From contig NZ_APHW01000036.1 in the NCBI RefSeq assembly GCF_002741985.1, positions 10-64,009 of the forward strand: a DNA stretch of 64,000 nucleotides. Direction: 5' to 3'. The translations under genes were made by a program, and so were the position numbers. Below the pieces are notes generated by a model. That model saw only the letters and a list, made by a program, of their open reading frames with translations, ran no database searches and was not told where the DNA came from. The stretch's first letter is position 1, and each line of letters opens with the position of its first letter. Origin of the DNA: Vibrio rotiferianus CAIM 577 = LMG 21460. GTDB lineage: Bacteria; Pseudomonadota; Gammaproteobacteria; Enterobacterales; Vibrionaceae. Below are positions 12,088-21,456 of this stretch, one piece after another.

Positions 12088-13464
12088 ATGAAAATCATTA
12101 TTCTTGGTGCAGGTCAGGTTGGCGGCACATTGGCGGAAAACCTAGTTGGTGAGAATAACGACATCACCATCGTCGATAAAAATGGCGACCGACTGCGTGA
12201 GTTGCAAGACAAATACGACTTACGAGTGGTTAACGGTCACGCCAGCCACCCAGACGTACTTCATGAAGCGGGTGCACAAGATGCAGATATGCTAGTTGCG
12301 GTAACCAACACCGACGAGACCAATATGGCGGCCTGTCAGGTAGCCTTCACTCTGTACAATACGCCAAACCGTGTTGCACGTATTCGTTCTCCAGAATATC
12401 TGGCAGAAAAAGAAGCCCTATTTAAATCCGGTGCCATTCCTGTTGATCACCTTATCGCACCAGAAGAGCTGGTAACCAGCTACATCGAACGCCTCATCCA
12501 ATATCCAGGCGCACTACAAGTGGTGAGCTTTGCCGAGCAGAAAGTCAGCCTAGTAGCGGTAAAAGCCTACTATGGTGGCCCTCTGGTGGGTAACGCGCTG
12601 TCTGCCCTGCGTGAGCACATGCCACACATCGATACTCGTGTTGCTGCTATCTTCCGTCAAGGTCGTCCGATTCGTCCGCAAGGCACTACCATCATTGAAG
12701 CTGATGATGAGGTGTTCTTCGTTGCTGCAAGTAACCACATTCGCTCGGTAATGAGTGAACTTCAGCGCCTTGAGAAACCTTACCGCCGCATCATGATTGT
12801 CGGTGGTGGTAACATCGGTGCTAGCTTAGCCAAACGCCTTGAGCAAACTTACAGCGTGAAGCTGATCGAGCGTAACTATCAGCGTGCAGAGAAGCTGTCT
12901 GAGCAACTAGAAAACACCATCGTTTTCTGTGGTGACGCGGCTGATCAAGAACTGCTTACCGAAGAAAATATCGACCAAGTAGATGTATTCATTGCGTTAA
13001 CCAACGAAGATGAAACCAACATCATGTCAGCGATGTTGGCAAAACGCATGGGCGCGAAGAAAGTGATGGTATTGATCCAACGCGGCGCTTATGTCGACCT
13101 TGTACAAGGCGGCGTGATTGATGTAGCGATCTCACCTCAGCAAGCAACTATTTCAGCTCTACTGACGCACGTTCGTCGTGCTGATATTGTTAACGTATCT
13201 TCTCTGCGTCGTGGCGCTGCAGAAGCCATCGAGGCCGTTGCACACGGTGATGAAACCACGTCTAAAGTGGTTGGCCGTGCGATTGGCGATATCAAACTCC
13301 CACCAGGAACCACCATTGGTGCTATCGTTCGTGGCGAAGAAGTCCTTATCGCACACGATCGTACCGTCATCGAACAAGATGACCACGTCGTGATGTTCCT
13401 GGTCGACAAAAAGTATGTACCAGACGTCGAAGCGCTGTTCCAGCCGAGTCCATTCTTCCTCTAG
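12088..13464 (+). CDS. trkA: Trk potassium uptake regulator TrkA
   Basis: A 458-aa peripheral membrane protein that gates the TrkH channel in response to NAD(H) and other nucleotides. Two RCK units lie in tandem. The first nucleotide fold starts with [15 protein letters not shown] near residue 4 and the second with [15 protein letters not shown] near 235, each followed by an RCK_C domain. The partner trkH starts 9 nt downstream, so both subunits are made from one transcript. Confidence 0.97.
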   Translation: MKIIILGAGQVGGTLAENLVGENNDITIVDKNGDRLRELQDKYDLRVVNGHASHPDVLHEAGAQDADMLVAVTNTDETNMAACQVAFTLYNTPNRVARIRSPEYLAEKEALFKSGAIPVDHLIAPEELVTSYIERLIQYPGALQVVSFAEQKVSLVAVKAYYGGPLVGNALSALREHMPHIDTRVAAIFRQGRPIRPQGTTIIEADDEVFFVAASNHIRSVMSELQRLEKPYRRIMIVGGGNIGASLAKRLEQTYSVKLIERNYQRAEKLSEQLENTIVFCGDAADQELLTEENIDQVDVFIALTNEDETNIMSAMLAKRMGAKKVMVLIQRGAYVDLVQGGVIDVAISPQQATISALLTHVRRADIVNVSSLRRGAAEAIEAVAHGDETTSKVVGRAIGDIKLPPGTTIGAIVRGEEVLIAHDRTVIEQDDHVVMFLVDKKYVPDVEALFQPSPFFL

Positions 13465-13473
13465 GATTTTCCT

Positions 13474-14919
13474 ATGGTCAACTTACGTCCCGTACTGTTT
13501 GTTATCGGGCTGGTTTTATCCAAACTAGCCCTTTTTATGTACGTGCCGACTTTGGTCGCGTTTTTCACAGGTACAGGCGGATTCCTCGATTTCGCTCAAG
13601 CCGTAGTGATCACCCACCTAGCCGCATTCATCTGTTTGACGATCGGTCGAACTGCTAAGTTCAAGCTCAGTGTTCGTGATATGTTCCTTATCACCAGTTT
13701 GGTATGGACCATCGCCAGTGCGTTTGCTGCATTGCCGTTTGTGTTCATTAACCACATCAGCTTTACCGACGCCTACTTCGAGACCATGTCTGGCATCACC
13801 ACTACAGGCTCTACCGTGTTAAGTGGCTTGGACGACATGGCACCAAGTATATTGCTATGGCGCTCCATCTTGCAGTGGCTTGGTGGTATTGGCTTTATCG
13901 TAATGGCAGTAGCCATCCTACCAATGCTTAACGTTGGTGGTATGAAGCTGTTCCAAACCGAATCTTCTGATTGGTCTGATAAAAGCAGCCCGAGAGCGAA
14001 AACCGTCGCGAAGAACATCGTATTGGTGTATTTGATGCTAACTGGCTTGTGTATTATTGGCTACTTGCTGACAGGCATGAATCTATTTGAAGCGATCAAT
14101 CACGCCTTTACGACGCTGTCGACGGGTGGTTACTCGACTTCTGATGGTTCAATGAACCACTTCTCTAACGGTGCTCATTGGGTGGCCACTACCTTTATGT
14201 TCCTTGGTGGGTTGCCATTTCTACTTTTCGTCGTCGCATTACGCAAACGTAGTATCGATGTATTGGTGAAAGATGCGCAGGTTCGCGGCTTTGCCTATCT
14301 ATTTTTGTTCTCGAGTTTGGTTGTGTCTGCTTGGTTAGTTATCCGCGATGGCTACACCATTTTGGATGCACTACGCGTGTCGATGTTTAACATCGTCTCA
14401 GTCGTCACCACTACGGGCTTTGGTTTAGAGGACTTCACTGCATGGGGTGCTCTACCTACCACGCTGTTTGCCTTCTTGATGATGGCTGGTGCGTGTTCAG
14501 GCTCAACCGCAGGCGGAATTAAGATCTTCCGTTTTCAGATCGCAATGACGCTGCTTAACAAGCAGATCATGAAGCTGATTCACCCATCTGGTGTGTTCGT
14601 TCAACGCTACAACCAACGCCCTGTGAACGACGATATCGTTCGCTCTGTCGTAGCGTTTGGCTTGATGTTCTTTATCACCATCATATTTATTGCAGGCTGC
14701 TTAAGCGCACTCGGCCTTGATCCGCTAACTAGTATTTCTGGTTCGATTACCGCAGTCGCAAACGTAGGTCCTGGCATGGGTAGTGTGATTGGCCCAACAG
14801 GTAACTTTGCACCGCTGCCAGATACTGCAAAGTGGTTATTAAGCTTTGGTATGTTAATGGGCCGTCTGGAAATTCTGACTATTCTTGTCCTGTTCTTCCC
14901 TGCGTTTTGGCGCCGTTAA
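13474..14919 (+). CDS. trkH: Trk potassium transporter subunit TrkH
   Basis: A 481-aa inner-membrane protein with four repeated M1-P-M2 units. The pore loops are seen as SGITTTGSTVL, FTTLSTGGYST, VSVVTTTGFG and ANVGPGMGSVIG. It forms the K+ path of the Trk system, regulated by TrkA encoded just upstream. Hydrophobic segments cover most of the chain, and the length fits the family. Confidence 0.97.
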   Translation: MVNLRPVLFVIGLVLSKLALFMYVPTLVAFFTGTGGFLDFAQAVVITHLAAFICLTIGRTAKFKLSVRDMFLITSLVWTIASAFAALPFVFINHISFTDAYFETMSGITTTGSTVLSGLDDMAPSILLWRSILQWLGGIGFIVMAVAILPMLNVGGMKLFQTESSDWSDKSSPRAKTVAKNIVLVYLMLTGLCIIGYLLTGMNLFEAINHAFTTLSTGGYSTSDGSMNHFSNGAHWVATTFMFLGGLPFLLFVVALRKRSIDVLVKDAQVRGFAYLFLFSSLVVSAWLVIRDGYTILDALRVSMFNIVSVVTTTGFGLEDFTAWGALPTTLFAFLMMAGACSGSTAGGIKIFRFQIAMTLLNKQIMKLIHPSGVFVQRYNQRPVNDDIVRSVVAFGLMFFITIIFIAGCLSALGLDPLTSISGSITAVANVGPGMGSVIGPTGNFAPLPDTAKWLLSFGMLMGRLEILTILVLFFPAFWRR

Positions 14920-14944
14920 ACAGACTCAAACAAAAGGTATAACA

Positions 14945-15583
14945 ATGAAAACATGGATCACTCTGGCGACCCTACTCGCCACTTCATCGGTTTACGCGGC
15001 AGAGGTCGTGAAACTGGCGGATGGACGCGAAGTAAAACTGAACGACGACTTTACGTGGGAATACGTTGTGAAAAAGGCAATGCCGAACACCACAGAAACC
15101 ACACTAGAAAAAGTCGAAGCGGTAGAAGCGTCGGCGGTTGCTGCATCGACAACTGCCTTAGAACCGGTTACCACGCAAACCACTAAAGCACCTGAGATTG
15201 CGACAATTCCCGTCGTAAACAAGAAAGTCGGAACTACAGTAGTGGTAAACGCGAGGAAGCCAACCATGCAGCTGTCTGATTCGGGTGTTGATGTCTTGAT
15301 TGGTTCTGCAAGCTACGAAGACGGTGAACTTATCTTTCCAACGTCTATCACCAACCAAAGTTCACAATCAGTCATTCAGGTAGAAGTAGAAGTTCAGGTA
15401 TTTGATACGTCTGGTAAGCAGTTAGTGAAAGAGAACGTGACCGTTTGGCAATCCATTAAGCGTATCGCTGATACTTACCTTCGCCCACAACAAGCCGAGC
15501 AAGGTAAAGCGATCAAACTGGCAGTGCCACAGTCGCAACAATACCAGTTCTCAGCAGAAGTATTAGAAGTGAAAACTCGCTAA
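14945..15583 (+). CDS. DUF3157 family exported protein
   Basis: A 212-aa protein with a signal peptide (MKTWITLATLLATSSVYA, cleavage after residue 18) followed by VVKLADGREVKLNDDFTWEY, typical of the DUF3157 family in Vibrio. A Thr/Ala/Glu-rich linker (about 45-90) leads to a beta-rich C-terminal domain. The frame is open into trkH, but ATG 14945 gives the signal peptide and is chosen. It starts 25 nt after trkH and may share its transcript. The function is unknown. Confidence 0.82.
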   Translation: MKTWITLATLLATSSVYAAEVVKLADGREVKLNDDFTWEYVVKKAMPNTTETTLEKVEAVEASAVAASTTALEPVTTQTTKAPEIATIPVVNKKVGTTVVVNARKPTMQLSDSGVDVLIGSASYEDGELIFPTSITNQSSQSVIQVEVEVQVFDTSGKQLVKENVTVWQSIKRIADTYLRPQQAEQGKAIKLAVPQSQQYQFSAEVLEVKTR

Positions 15584-15621
15584 TACGATACGACATGCTT
15601 TGTCGGGTTTATCTCTATCAG

Positions 15622-16275
15622 CTAGATAGGCTCGACAAAGTAATAAATCGCGAAGAAGTGACACACACAACCCGCCAACACAAAGCCGTGCCAAATTGCG
15701 TGATTAAAAGGGATCCGCTTAGCAACGTAGAAAATCACCCCGATTGAATACACCAATCCACCCGCTGCTAATAGTGTCAGACCACCAATATCGAGATTTA
15801 TCGCCAACTGATAAATCACGATCAACGATAACCACCCCATCACCAGATACGTCATCAAAGATAATTTTTTGAATCGATAGACAAACGCGACTTTCATGAT
15901 GATGCCAATCAGCGCAATGGTCCAAATCACAATCATCAGCCCAATCGCTAATGGAGTACGCAGACTCACCAATAAAAATGGCGTGTAACTGCCTGCAATC
16001 AAAAGGTAGATGGCACAGTGATCGAAGGTTTTCAGCCAACGTTTGGCTTTCGGGTATGGAATGGCGTGATAAAGCGTGGAAGCCAGAAACAGCACAATCA
16101 TACTAGAGCCGTAGATTGCCATACTGGTAATGGTCAGCGTGTCCGCTTGATGATCAATCGCTTTAACCAGTAGTAAAACCAAGCCTACAATACCGAAAAT
16201 CATTCCGATACCATGGGTGATGGAGTTGGCCAGTTCTTCGCCCTGACTGTATTGTGCTTTCTGAGGTGAAGACAT
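15622..16275 (-). CDS. trhA: hemolysin III / TrhA-family membrane protein (PAQR)
   Basis: A 217-aa integral membrane protein of the TrhA/YqfA (hemolysin III, PAQR-like) family with seven predicted membrane segments. Family residues visible are NSITHGIG near residue 16, [16 protein letters not shown] with Ser and His, the Asp-His pair in [17 protein letters not shown], and the C-terminal [19 protein letters not shown]. These polar residues form the metal-like site of PAQR proteins. E. coli YqfA is linked to membrane-energetics homeostasis; true hemolytic activity should not be assumed. Confidence 0.9.
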   Translation of the reverse strand: MSSPQKAQYSQGEELANSITHGIGMIFGIVGLVLLLVKAIDHQADTLTITSMAIYGSSMIVLFLASTLYHAIPYPKAKRWLKTFDHCAIYLLIAGSYTPFLLVSLRTPLAIGLMIVIWTIALIGIIMKVAFVYRFKKLSLMTYLVMGWLSLIVIYQLAINLDIGGLTLLAAGGLVYSIGVIFYVAKRIPFNHAIWHGFVLAGCVCHFFAIYYFVEPI

Positions 16276-16346
16276 GAACGTGCCTATACTAGAGTTTGAA
16301 TATTCGCTCTAGTATGGCACATTAAGCGTACACGTGTAAGCTTAAA

Positions 16347-17153
16347 TTAGAGTTCGTGAGCAGCGGTGGTTTGTTCAAGATAATTAAGAACCAGCGGACC
16401 GACTTCTTCCAATTTAGTATTCACTGGGATACAAAGCTCGCGTTTGAGTTTACCACTACCTAATAGACTCGCTAGCATACCACTCGCCCCACTTCGAGTT
16501 CGGTCAACTTCAAACCAAAGCTTAAGAGTGTTCTCGTCACGATGAGCAACAAATTCTAACTCGCGCCATACACCATGATATGGCCCATCTGTTGGTACCA
16601 TCTCAAACTCTTGTACAAATGGCAGATCAAAACCTTTCACTTCTTCACACTCGACTTGGCGGATGCGCAGACCTTGCGATTCAAAGGCAGACAAAATGGC
16701 ATCCATCAGTGGATCGGGCCTAACTGTGAGAATATCTTTGTCGGTTGGGTCGAGAGCCATCGCAACATCTAAACCAGTCTCTAGCCAGACTTTGGCATCA
16801 CCAATAGTGACTGGTGTATTCCAAGGTACATCAAGTTTTACTTCAAAAGTACGCTCTTCACTTGGGTGTAGGGTAAAAGCATAAGGTAAACTCCAACTCG
16901 CTAGCACATGGGTTTGCGGAAGACGGCGTAAGCTATGGCCTTCACGAGCACCACGATCATCAGGGACTTCTGCGATGTATCGACAGCATAACTTCAAATC
17001 AATGTTATCAATCGCCTGATCACTGGATCCACCATAGACATGAATTGATACATCAACACTTTGACCGGGATAAAGGACATCCTGATTAAGAACTGAATCT
17101 ACCTTGGCGCTGCCGATTCCAAAACTCGCCAATGTCTTTTTCAAAAATGACAT
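16347..17153 (-). CDS. Spo0M-like (arrestin-fold) protein
   Basis: A 268-aa protein of the SpoOM family, named after Bacillus Spo0M but widespread in non-sporing bacteria. The N-terminal part (SFLKKTLASFGIGSAKVD, VLYPGQSVDVSIHVYGG) is the conserved arrestin-like region. The family is linked to stress or cell-envelope functions rather than sporulation in Vibrio. AGGAGG five bases before ATG 17153 fixes the start; an in-frame GTG at 17159 overlaps that ribosome site. The role here is unknown. Confidence 0.82.
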   Translation of the reverse strand: MSFLKKTLASFGIGSAKVDSVLNQDVLYPGQSVDVSIHVYGGSSDQAIDNIDLKLCCRYIAEVPDDRGAREGHSLRRLPQTHVLASWSLPYAFTLHPSEERTFEVKLDVPWNTPVTIGDAKVWLETGLDVAMALDPTDKDILTVRPDPLMDAILSAFESQGLRIRQVECEEVKGFDLPFVQEFEMVPTDGPYHGVWRELEFVAHRDENTLKLWFEVDRTRSGASGMLASLLGSGKLKRELCIPVNTKLEEVGPLVLNYLEQTTAAHEL

Positions 17154-17311
17154 ACGCACCTCCTTTGTCGAGATCTCATACTACTGTTGATCATGATTGT
17201 AAAACAAACTTTTCACCCCAGTTCTTCGAAAGAAAATAGCAAAATTGAACAATTTCAATTGCTCAAGTATCGACCAATTATAGCAGGAGTGCTAACCTAT
17301 ACATGATATGC

Positions 17312-17440
17312 ATGCATATCATTATTCCTGGTTCATTATTTGGATTGGCGAGAGCCAAAAGAGCCACCCTTCAAGCAGTTGAAGCTCAACTCATAATGCA
17401 TCAGGCCATTACATTGGCAATGGATATGCCTGGCAGTTAG
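17312..17440 (+). CDS. possible small ORF, 42 aa (unknown)
   Basis: An open frame of 42 codons, or 45 if the ATG at 17303 is used, encoding a hydrophobic N-terminus (MHIIIPGSLFGLARAKR) and a helical-looking remainder. AGGAG at 17285-17289 is 13 nt from ATG 17303 and farther from 17312, so initiation is uncertain. Its stop codon (17438-17440) overlaps the ribosome site of the next small ORF. I recognise no family. It may be a real small gene, a leader peptide or chance. Confidence 0.35.
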   Translation: MHIIIPGSLFGLARAKRATLQAVEAQLIMHQAITLAMDMPGS

Positions 17441-17448
17441 GTAATTAA

Positions 17449-17616
17449 ATGCGCCCAACAACAGTCAGGTTCGCACACACTAATCGTAGTGCAATGCGCC
17501 GTCGCAGTGGTTTCACTACTGCGCTTAAGGCAAAACAAGTTGCGCCAGCAATGACTCTGGTTGAGAAAACAGCGATTATGCCGAGTGTTCCAAACAAAGT
17601 TATTAAAGCAGCTTAA
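17449..17616 (+). CDS. small basic protein, 55 aa (unknown)
   Basis: A 55-codon ORF encoding a strongly basic, Ala/Thr/Arg-rich peptide (HTNRSAMRRRSGFTTALKAK in its middle). TAGGT ends 6 nt before the ATG and overlaps the stop of the preceding ORF, suggesting coupling. A strong intrinsic terminator follows four bases after the stop codon, as expected for the end of a short transcript. I do not recognise the family. The basic character would fit nucleic-acid or ribosome binding, but that is a guess. Confidence 0.55.
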   Translation: MRPTTVRFAHTNRSAMRRRSGFTTALKAKQVAPAMTLVEKTAIMPSVPNKVIKAA

Positions 17617-17619
17617 TTA

Positions 17620-17648
17620 AAAAGCGCGGCACTCACCGCGCTTTTTTC
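17620..17648 (+). terminator. intrinsic terminator after the 55-aa ORF
   Basis: A 10-bp stem (AAAAGCGCGG with CCGCGCTTTT) and 6-nt loop, followed by further T residues. It ends a short transcript starting somewhere in 17160-17310 and separates it from yihD. Confidence 0.88.
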
Positions 17649-17738
17649 TTTCTTTCCAGCCTTTTCCTATTTGGTGTTCGACATGCAATTTGATACCTTT
17701 AGAAGCAAATAACACCTATAAATTCTGTGGAGAAAGAA

Positions 17739-18005
17739 ATGAAGTGTCATCGTATTGAAGAGTTGCTTGAGCTATTAGAGCCTGAGTGGCACAAAGACCA
17801 AGAAATGAACTTGCTACAGTTCATCATGAAGCTAGCAAATGAAGCAGGCTATGAAGGTAAACTGGAAGATCTAACCGACGATGTACTGATCTACCACCTT
17901 AAAATGCGTAACAGCGGCAAAGACGAAATGATCCCAGGTCTAAAGAAAGACCAAGAAGATGATTTTAAAACCGCAATCCTACGCGCACGTGGCATCATCA
18001 AGTAA
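17739..18005 (+). CDS. yihD: YihD family protein (DUF1040)
   Basis: An 88-aa cytosolic protein that matches E. coli YihD closely ([49 protein letters not shown]). No enzyme motif is visible and the function is unknown. A GTG at 17727 keeps the frame open, but GGAGAAAG at 17729-17735 points to ATG 17739. As in E. coli it lies upstream of srkA and dsbA, although here ccoG separates them. Confidence 0.92.
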   Translation: MKCHRIEELLELLEPEWHKDQEMNLLQFIMKLANEAGYEGKLEDLTDDVLIYHLKMRNSGKDEMIPGLKKDQEDDFKTAILRARGIIK

Positions 18006-18032
18006 ACGAATCAGCACCCTAGTATTCCTAAG

Positions 18033-18055
18033 CGACTCCTTTGAGTCGTTTTTTT
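18033..18055 (+). terminator. intrinsic terminator after yihD
   Basis: CGACTC paired with GAGTCG around a 4-nt loop, followed by seven T. The stretch from here to the ccoG start (about 260 bp) contains an isolated TATAAT at 18176-18181 without a good -35, so ccoG transcription may need an activator. Confidence 0.82.
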
Positions 18056-18314
18056 ATAACTAAACCAAACAGTTCAAAAGCTAGTTATAACTGTTCAGTC
18101 ATTTATTAGGTTAACTGTACTGACTTTTGTTGTTAAACGTTGACTACGTTAAAGAAACGGAATTGTTATTGATTGTATAATCGCCGTTCATCAGTATTTA
18201 CTAAAATAATTATGTTCCGTCATAACATATGACATGAACAAAGCAGCAATGTCATCGAGCGACATCGATAGAAGTGTCGCCGTACATTATAAAAGCCTAA
18301 AGAAGGATGTATAC

Positions 18315-19736
18315 ATGAGTCAGGACAAGATCGATATCAAAGATGTGACTCCAAAAACCTTTAACCCAAAGACCCATAAAGGAAAAGGGGATCGTTTCAA
18401 CCCCAATAATCGAATTTACGTACGAGAAAGCAAAGGCACCTTCCAAAAGTTGCGCCGTTATGGTGGTTGGTTTTTGTTGCTGTTGTTTGCACTGGTTCCG
18501 TGGATTCCGTACGGAGAGCGCCAAGCAATACTCTTAGATATTGGCCACCAACAGTTTAACTTTTTTGGAACGACTCTTTATCCACAAGACCTGACCCTAC
18601 TTGCGCTGCTGTTTATGATTGCCGCGTTTGGATTATTCTTTATTACTACCTTCTTAGGTCGAGTTTGGTGTGGTTACTTATGCCCCCAGACAGTTTGGAC
18701 CTTCATGTATATTTGGTTTGAAGAAAAACTTGAAGGAAGTGCGAATAAGCGCCGCAAACAAGATTCGAATAAGATCACTGCGAATCTGGCGATGCGAAAA
18801 ACCATCAAGCACATAGCTTGGTTTGCTATTGCGCTTGCCACTGGCTTTACTTTTGTTGGCTATTTCGTTCCAGTCAAACACCTAGTGGTAGACTTTTTCA
18901 CCTTTAACGCCAGCTTCTGGCCGGTTTTTTGGGTTCTTTTCTTTGCGGTTTGTACCTATGCAAATGCTGGTTGGATGCGTTCTATTGTCTGCCTTCACAT
19001 GTGTCCGTACGCACGCTTTCAATCCGCTATGTTTGATAAGGATACTTTCATCGTTGGCTACGACACTAAACGCGGTGAGAAACGTGGTCCACGTTCACGT
19101 AAGGCCGACCCAAAGCAATTAGGTTTAGGTGACTGTATCGACTGTGATTTGTGTGTTCAAGTATGCCCAACAGGAATCGATATTCGTGATGGATTACAGT
19201 ACGAATGCATCAACTGTGGCGCTTGTATTGACGCATGCAACCAAACGATGGATCGCATGGGTTATGAAAAAGGTTTGATCAACTACACCACGGAGCATCG
19301 TCTATCAGGTAAACACACCAAAGTGATGCGACCTAAACTGCTTGGTTATGGGGCAGTATTGTTGATGATGATTGGTTTGTTCTTCGCCCAGATAGCGGCT
19401 GTTGACCCAGCTGGGTTGAGCGTCATTCGTGACCGCAACCAACTGTTCCGAGTGAATAGCTCAGGTGAAGTGGAAAACACCTATACTCTCAAAGTCATCA
19501 ACAAGACCCAACAAGTTAAAGAATACAACTTGGATGTAGAAGGGTTAAGTGACGTTAGTTGGTATGGTAAACAAACCATCCAAGTTGAACCTGGTGAGGT
19601 ATTGAACTTACCAATGAGTCTTGGCGCAGATCCTGACAAGCTAGACTCTGCGATCACAACAATTCAGTTTATACTCACCGATAAGAGCAACGAATTCACC
19701 ATTGAAGTAGAAAGCCGATTTATCAAGAAGCTATAA
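18315..19736 (+). CDS. ccoG: cytochrome c oxidase accessory protein CcoG (RdxA/FixG family)
   Basis: A 473-aa membrane ferredoxin-like protein involved in copper delivery to cbb3-type oxidase. The N-terminal half has about four membrane segments with the conserved CGYLCPQTVWTFMYIW motif. Two [4Fe-4S] ligand sets follow (CIDCDLCVQVCP and CINCGACIDACNQ); one more membrane segment then leads to a periplasmic Ig-like domain. The frame is open from 18234, but AGAAGG at 18301-18306 favours ATG 18315. No cbb3 oxidase genes lie in this window. Confidence 0.92.
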   Translation: MSQDKIDIKDVTPKTFNPKTHKGKGDRFNPNNRIYVRESKGTFQKLRRYGGWFLLLLFALVPWIPYGERQAILLDIGHQQFNFFGTTLYPQDLTLLALLFMIAAFGLFFITTFLGRVWCGYLCPQTVWTFMYIWFEEKLEGSANKRRKQDSNKITANLAMRKTIKHIAWFAIALATGFTFVGYFVPVKHLVVDFFTFNASFWPVFWVLFFAVCTYANAGWMRSIVCLHMCPYARFQSAMFDKDTFIVGYDTKRGEKRGPRSRKADPKQLGLGDCIDCDLCVQVCPTGIDIRDGLQYECINCGACIDACNQTMDRMGYEKGLINYTTEHRLSGKHTKVMRPKLLGYGAVLLMMIGLFFAQIAAVDPAGLSVIRDRNQLFRVNSSGEVENTYTLKVINKTQQVKEYNLDVEGLSDVSWYGKQTIQVEPGEVLNLPMSLGADPDKLDSAITTIQFILTDKSNEFTIEVESRFIKKL

Positions 19737-19752
19737 CTTCGATGACCAATGG

Positions 19753-19778
19753 AAAAAGGCTCAGCAATGAGCCTTTTT
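19753..19778 (+). terminator. terminator after ccoG, overlapping the srkA start region
   Basis: An 11-bp perfect stem (AAAAAGGCTCA with TGAGCCTTTTT), 4-nt loop and T run. It ends only 6 bp before the chosen srkA ATG. An upstream in-frame ATG (19767) lies inside the hairpin loop and stem, so RNA folding here could affect srkA translation as well as ccoG termination. Confidence 0.82.
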
Positions 19779-19784
19779 ATTTAT

Positions 19785-20771
19785 ATGTCCCAAGGTACTT
19801 TTAACTTTGATGCCCTCACACCCGACTTTATGTGGTACGCGTTAGAGAGCATCGGTATTCGAGCAGAATCGGGCTTTCTTGCTCTAAACAGCTATGAAAA
19901 CCGCGTTTACCAGTTCACTGACGAAGAACGCCAGCGCTACGTGGTAAAGTTCTATCGCCCAGAGCGTTGGAGCGACAAGCAAATTCAAGAAGAGCACGAC
20001 TTTACGCTCGAGTTGATTGATAACGAAATCCCAGTTGCACCACCTGTACTCATCAACGGTGAAACGCTGCATCACTATCAAGGCTATGGCTTTGCTTTAT
20101 TTGAGAGTGTCGGCGGCCGTCAATATGAAGTCGACAACTTAGATCAACTCGAAGGTGTCGGTCGTTTTCTAGGACGTATCCACAAAGTGGGTAGCCGCCA
20201 AGCATTTCAACATCGCCCAACCATTGGCTTGCAAGAGTATCTCTATCAACCAAGAGAGATACTACAAAACGCCAACATGATTCCGATGCATTTGGAGAAC
20301 AGCTTCTTTAATGATTTGGATATGCTGATCAAGTCCATTGAAAGTCACTGGCAAGAAGGCTTCAACACTATTCGTCTGCATGGCGACTGCCATCCGGGCA
20401 ATATCTTATGGCGCGATGGCCCAATGTTTGTCGATTTGGATGACTCACGTAATGGCCCTGCAGTACAAGATTTATGGATGCTGCTCAATGGCGAGCGCCA
20501 AGACAAGCTAATGCAGTTGGATATTGTTTTAGAAGGTTACCAAGAGTTTTGCGATTTTAACTCGGCAGAATTGAAACTAATCGAACCACTTCGCGGTCTA
20601 CGAATGGTGCACTATATGGCATGGCTAGCAAAACGTTGGCATGACCCGGCATTTCCGCTCGCTTTTCCATGGTTCAATGAGCCAAAATACTGGGAAGGTC
20701 AGGTCCTTGCATTTAAAGAGCAGATTGCCAACTTAGAAGAAGCACCACTGTCTTTAATGCCTCAATGGTAA
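19785..20771 (+). CDS. srkA: stress response kinase A (SrkA/RdoA/YihE)
   Basis: A 328-aa Ser/Thr protein kinase of the choline-kinase-like fold that counters MazEF-linked death and envelope stress in E. coli. Seen are NSYENRVYQF in the nucleotide loop, VVKFYRPERW, the catalytic loop LHGDCHPGNILW and the metal site FVDLDDSRNGP. The start is unclear: ATG 19785 matches the family N-terminus (MSQGTFNFDALTPD) but lacks a good ribosome site, and in-frame ATGs at 19749 and 19767 fall at or in the preceding terminator. dsbA follows after 34 nt, as in E. coli. Confidence 0.9.
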   Translation: MSQGTFNFDALTPDFMWYALESIGIRAESGFLALNSYENRVYQFTDEERQRYVVKFYRPERWSDKQIQEEHDFTLELIDNEIPVAPPVLINGETLHHYQGYGFALFESVGGRQYEVDNLDQLEGVGRFLGRIHKVGSRQAFQHRPTIGLQEYLYQPREILQNANMIPMHLENSFFNDLDMLIKSIESHWQEGFNTIRLHGDCHPGNILWRDGPMFVDLDDSRNGPAVQDLWMLLNGERQDKLMQLDIVLEGYQEFCDFNSAELKLIEPLRGLRMVHYMAWLAKRWHDPAFPLAFPWFNEPKYWEGQVLAFKEQIANLEEAPLSLMPQW

Positions 20772-20805
20772 GTCAGGCCGAACAATTAAAAATGGAGATA
20801 TTTAA

Positions 20806-21410
20806 ATGAAAAAGCTGTTCGCACTGTTTTCTATGCTGATGCTAAGCCTGTCGGCACATGCAGCGCAATTCAAAGAAGGTGAGTATTACAAAGTACTGGA
20901 TCTAGAGGCATCAAAAAAACCTGTAGTAACCGAATTCTTCTCTTTCTACTGTCCACACTGTAATACGTTTGAGCCAATCATCCAGCAGCTTAAGAAGCAG
21001 CTACCTGAAGGCGTGAAGCTACAAAAAAACCACGTGTCATTTATGGGGGGGGCAACATGGGGCCTTCTATGAGTAAAGCTTACGCAACGATGGTAGCACT
21101 TAAAGTTGAAGACAAAATGGTGCCAGTGATGTTTAACCGCATCCACAATATGCGTAAGGCACCACGTGATGATGCAGAAATTCGTCAGATCTTCTTAGAT
21201 GAAGGTGTAGACGCGAAGAAGTTCGACGCAGCATTCAAAGGTTTCGCGGTAGATTCAATGGTTCGTCGTATGGATAAGCAATTTGAAAACAGCGGCCTAA
21301 CAGGCGTTCCAGCGGTTATCGTCAACAATAAGTACTTAGTTCAAGCACAAGGCATCAAATCGATGGACGAGTATTTCGAACTAGTAAACTACTTGCTAAC
21401 ACTGAAGTAA
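20806..21410 (+). pseudogene. dsbA: thiol:disulfide interchange protein DsbA, frameshifted
   Basis: The periplasmic disulfide oxidase is split between two frames. The first part has the signal peptide (to about residue 19), the thioredoxin motif FYCPHCNTF and runs to KNHVSFMGG before going out of frame to a stop at 21072. The second part resumes in another frame with [13 protein letters not shown] and ends with VNYLLTLK. The break lies in a run of eight G (21045-21052); the family sequence FMGGNMG needs six. Removing two G gives exactly 200 codons, the length I recall for V. cholerae DsbA. As written, no complete DsbA is made; a sequencing error is possible. Confidence 0.88.
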
Positions 21411-21424
21411 TTCAGGTCAGTATT

Positions 21425-21456
21425 AAAAAGGGGGAGCTTATTGCTCCCCTTTTTAT
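21425..21456. terminator. bidirectional terminator between dsbA and yihG
   Basis: AAAAAGGGGGAGC and GCTCCCCTTTTT pair around TTATT with one bulged G. A and T runs on both sides serve the convergent dsbA and yihG; the yihG stop codon is in the T run. Confidence 0.87.

Noticed and set aside
15622..16275. Calling the hemolysin III-like gene a virulence hemolysin.
   Set aside because: The sequence is a PAQR/TrhA membrane protein found widely in non-pathogens; the hemolysin name is historical.
16347..17153. Evidence for sporulation from the Spo0M-like gene.
   Set aside because: The family is widespread in non-sporing bacteria, and all other genes point to Vibrio.
18171..18185. An FNR-type box upstream of ccoG (TTGAT then ATAATC).
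   Set aside because: The second half does not match ATCAA, so the site is not convincing even though oxygen control of ccoG would be plausible.
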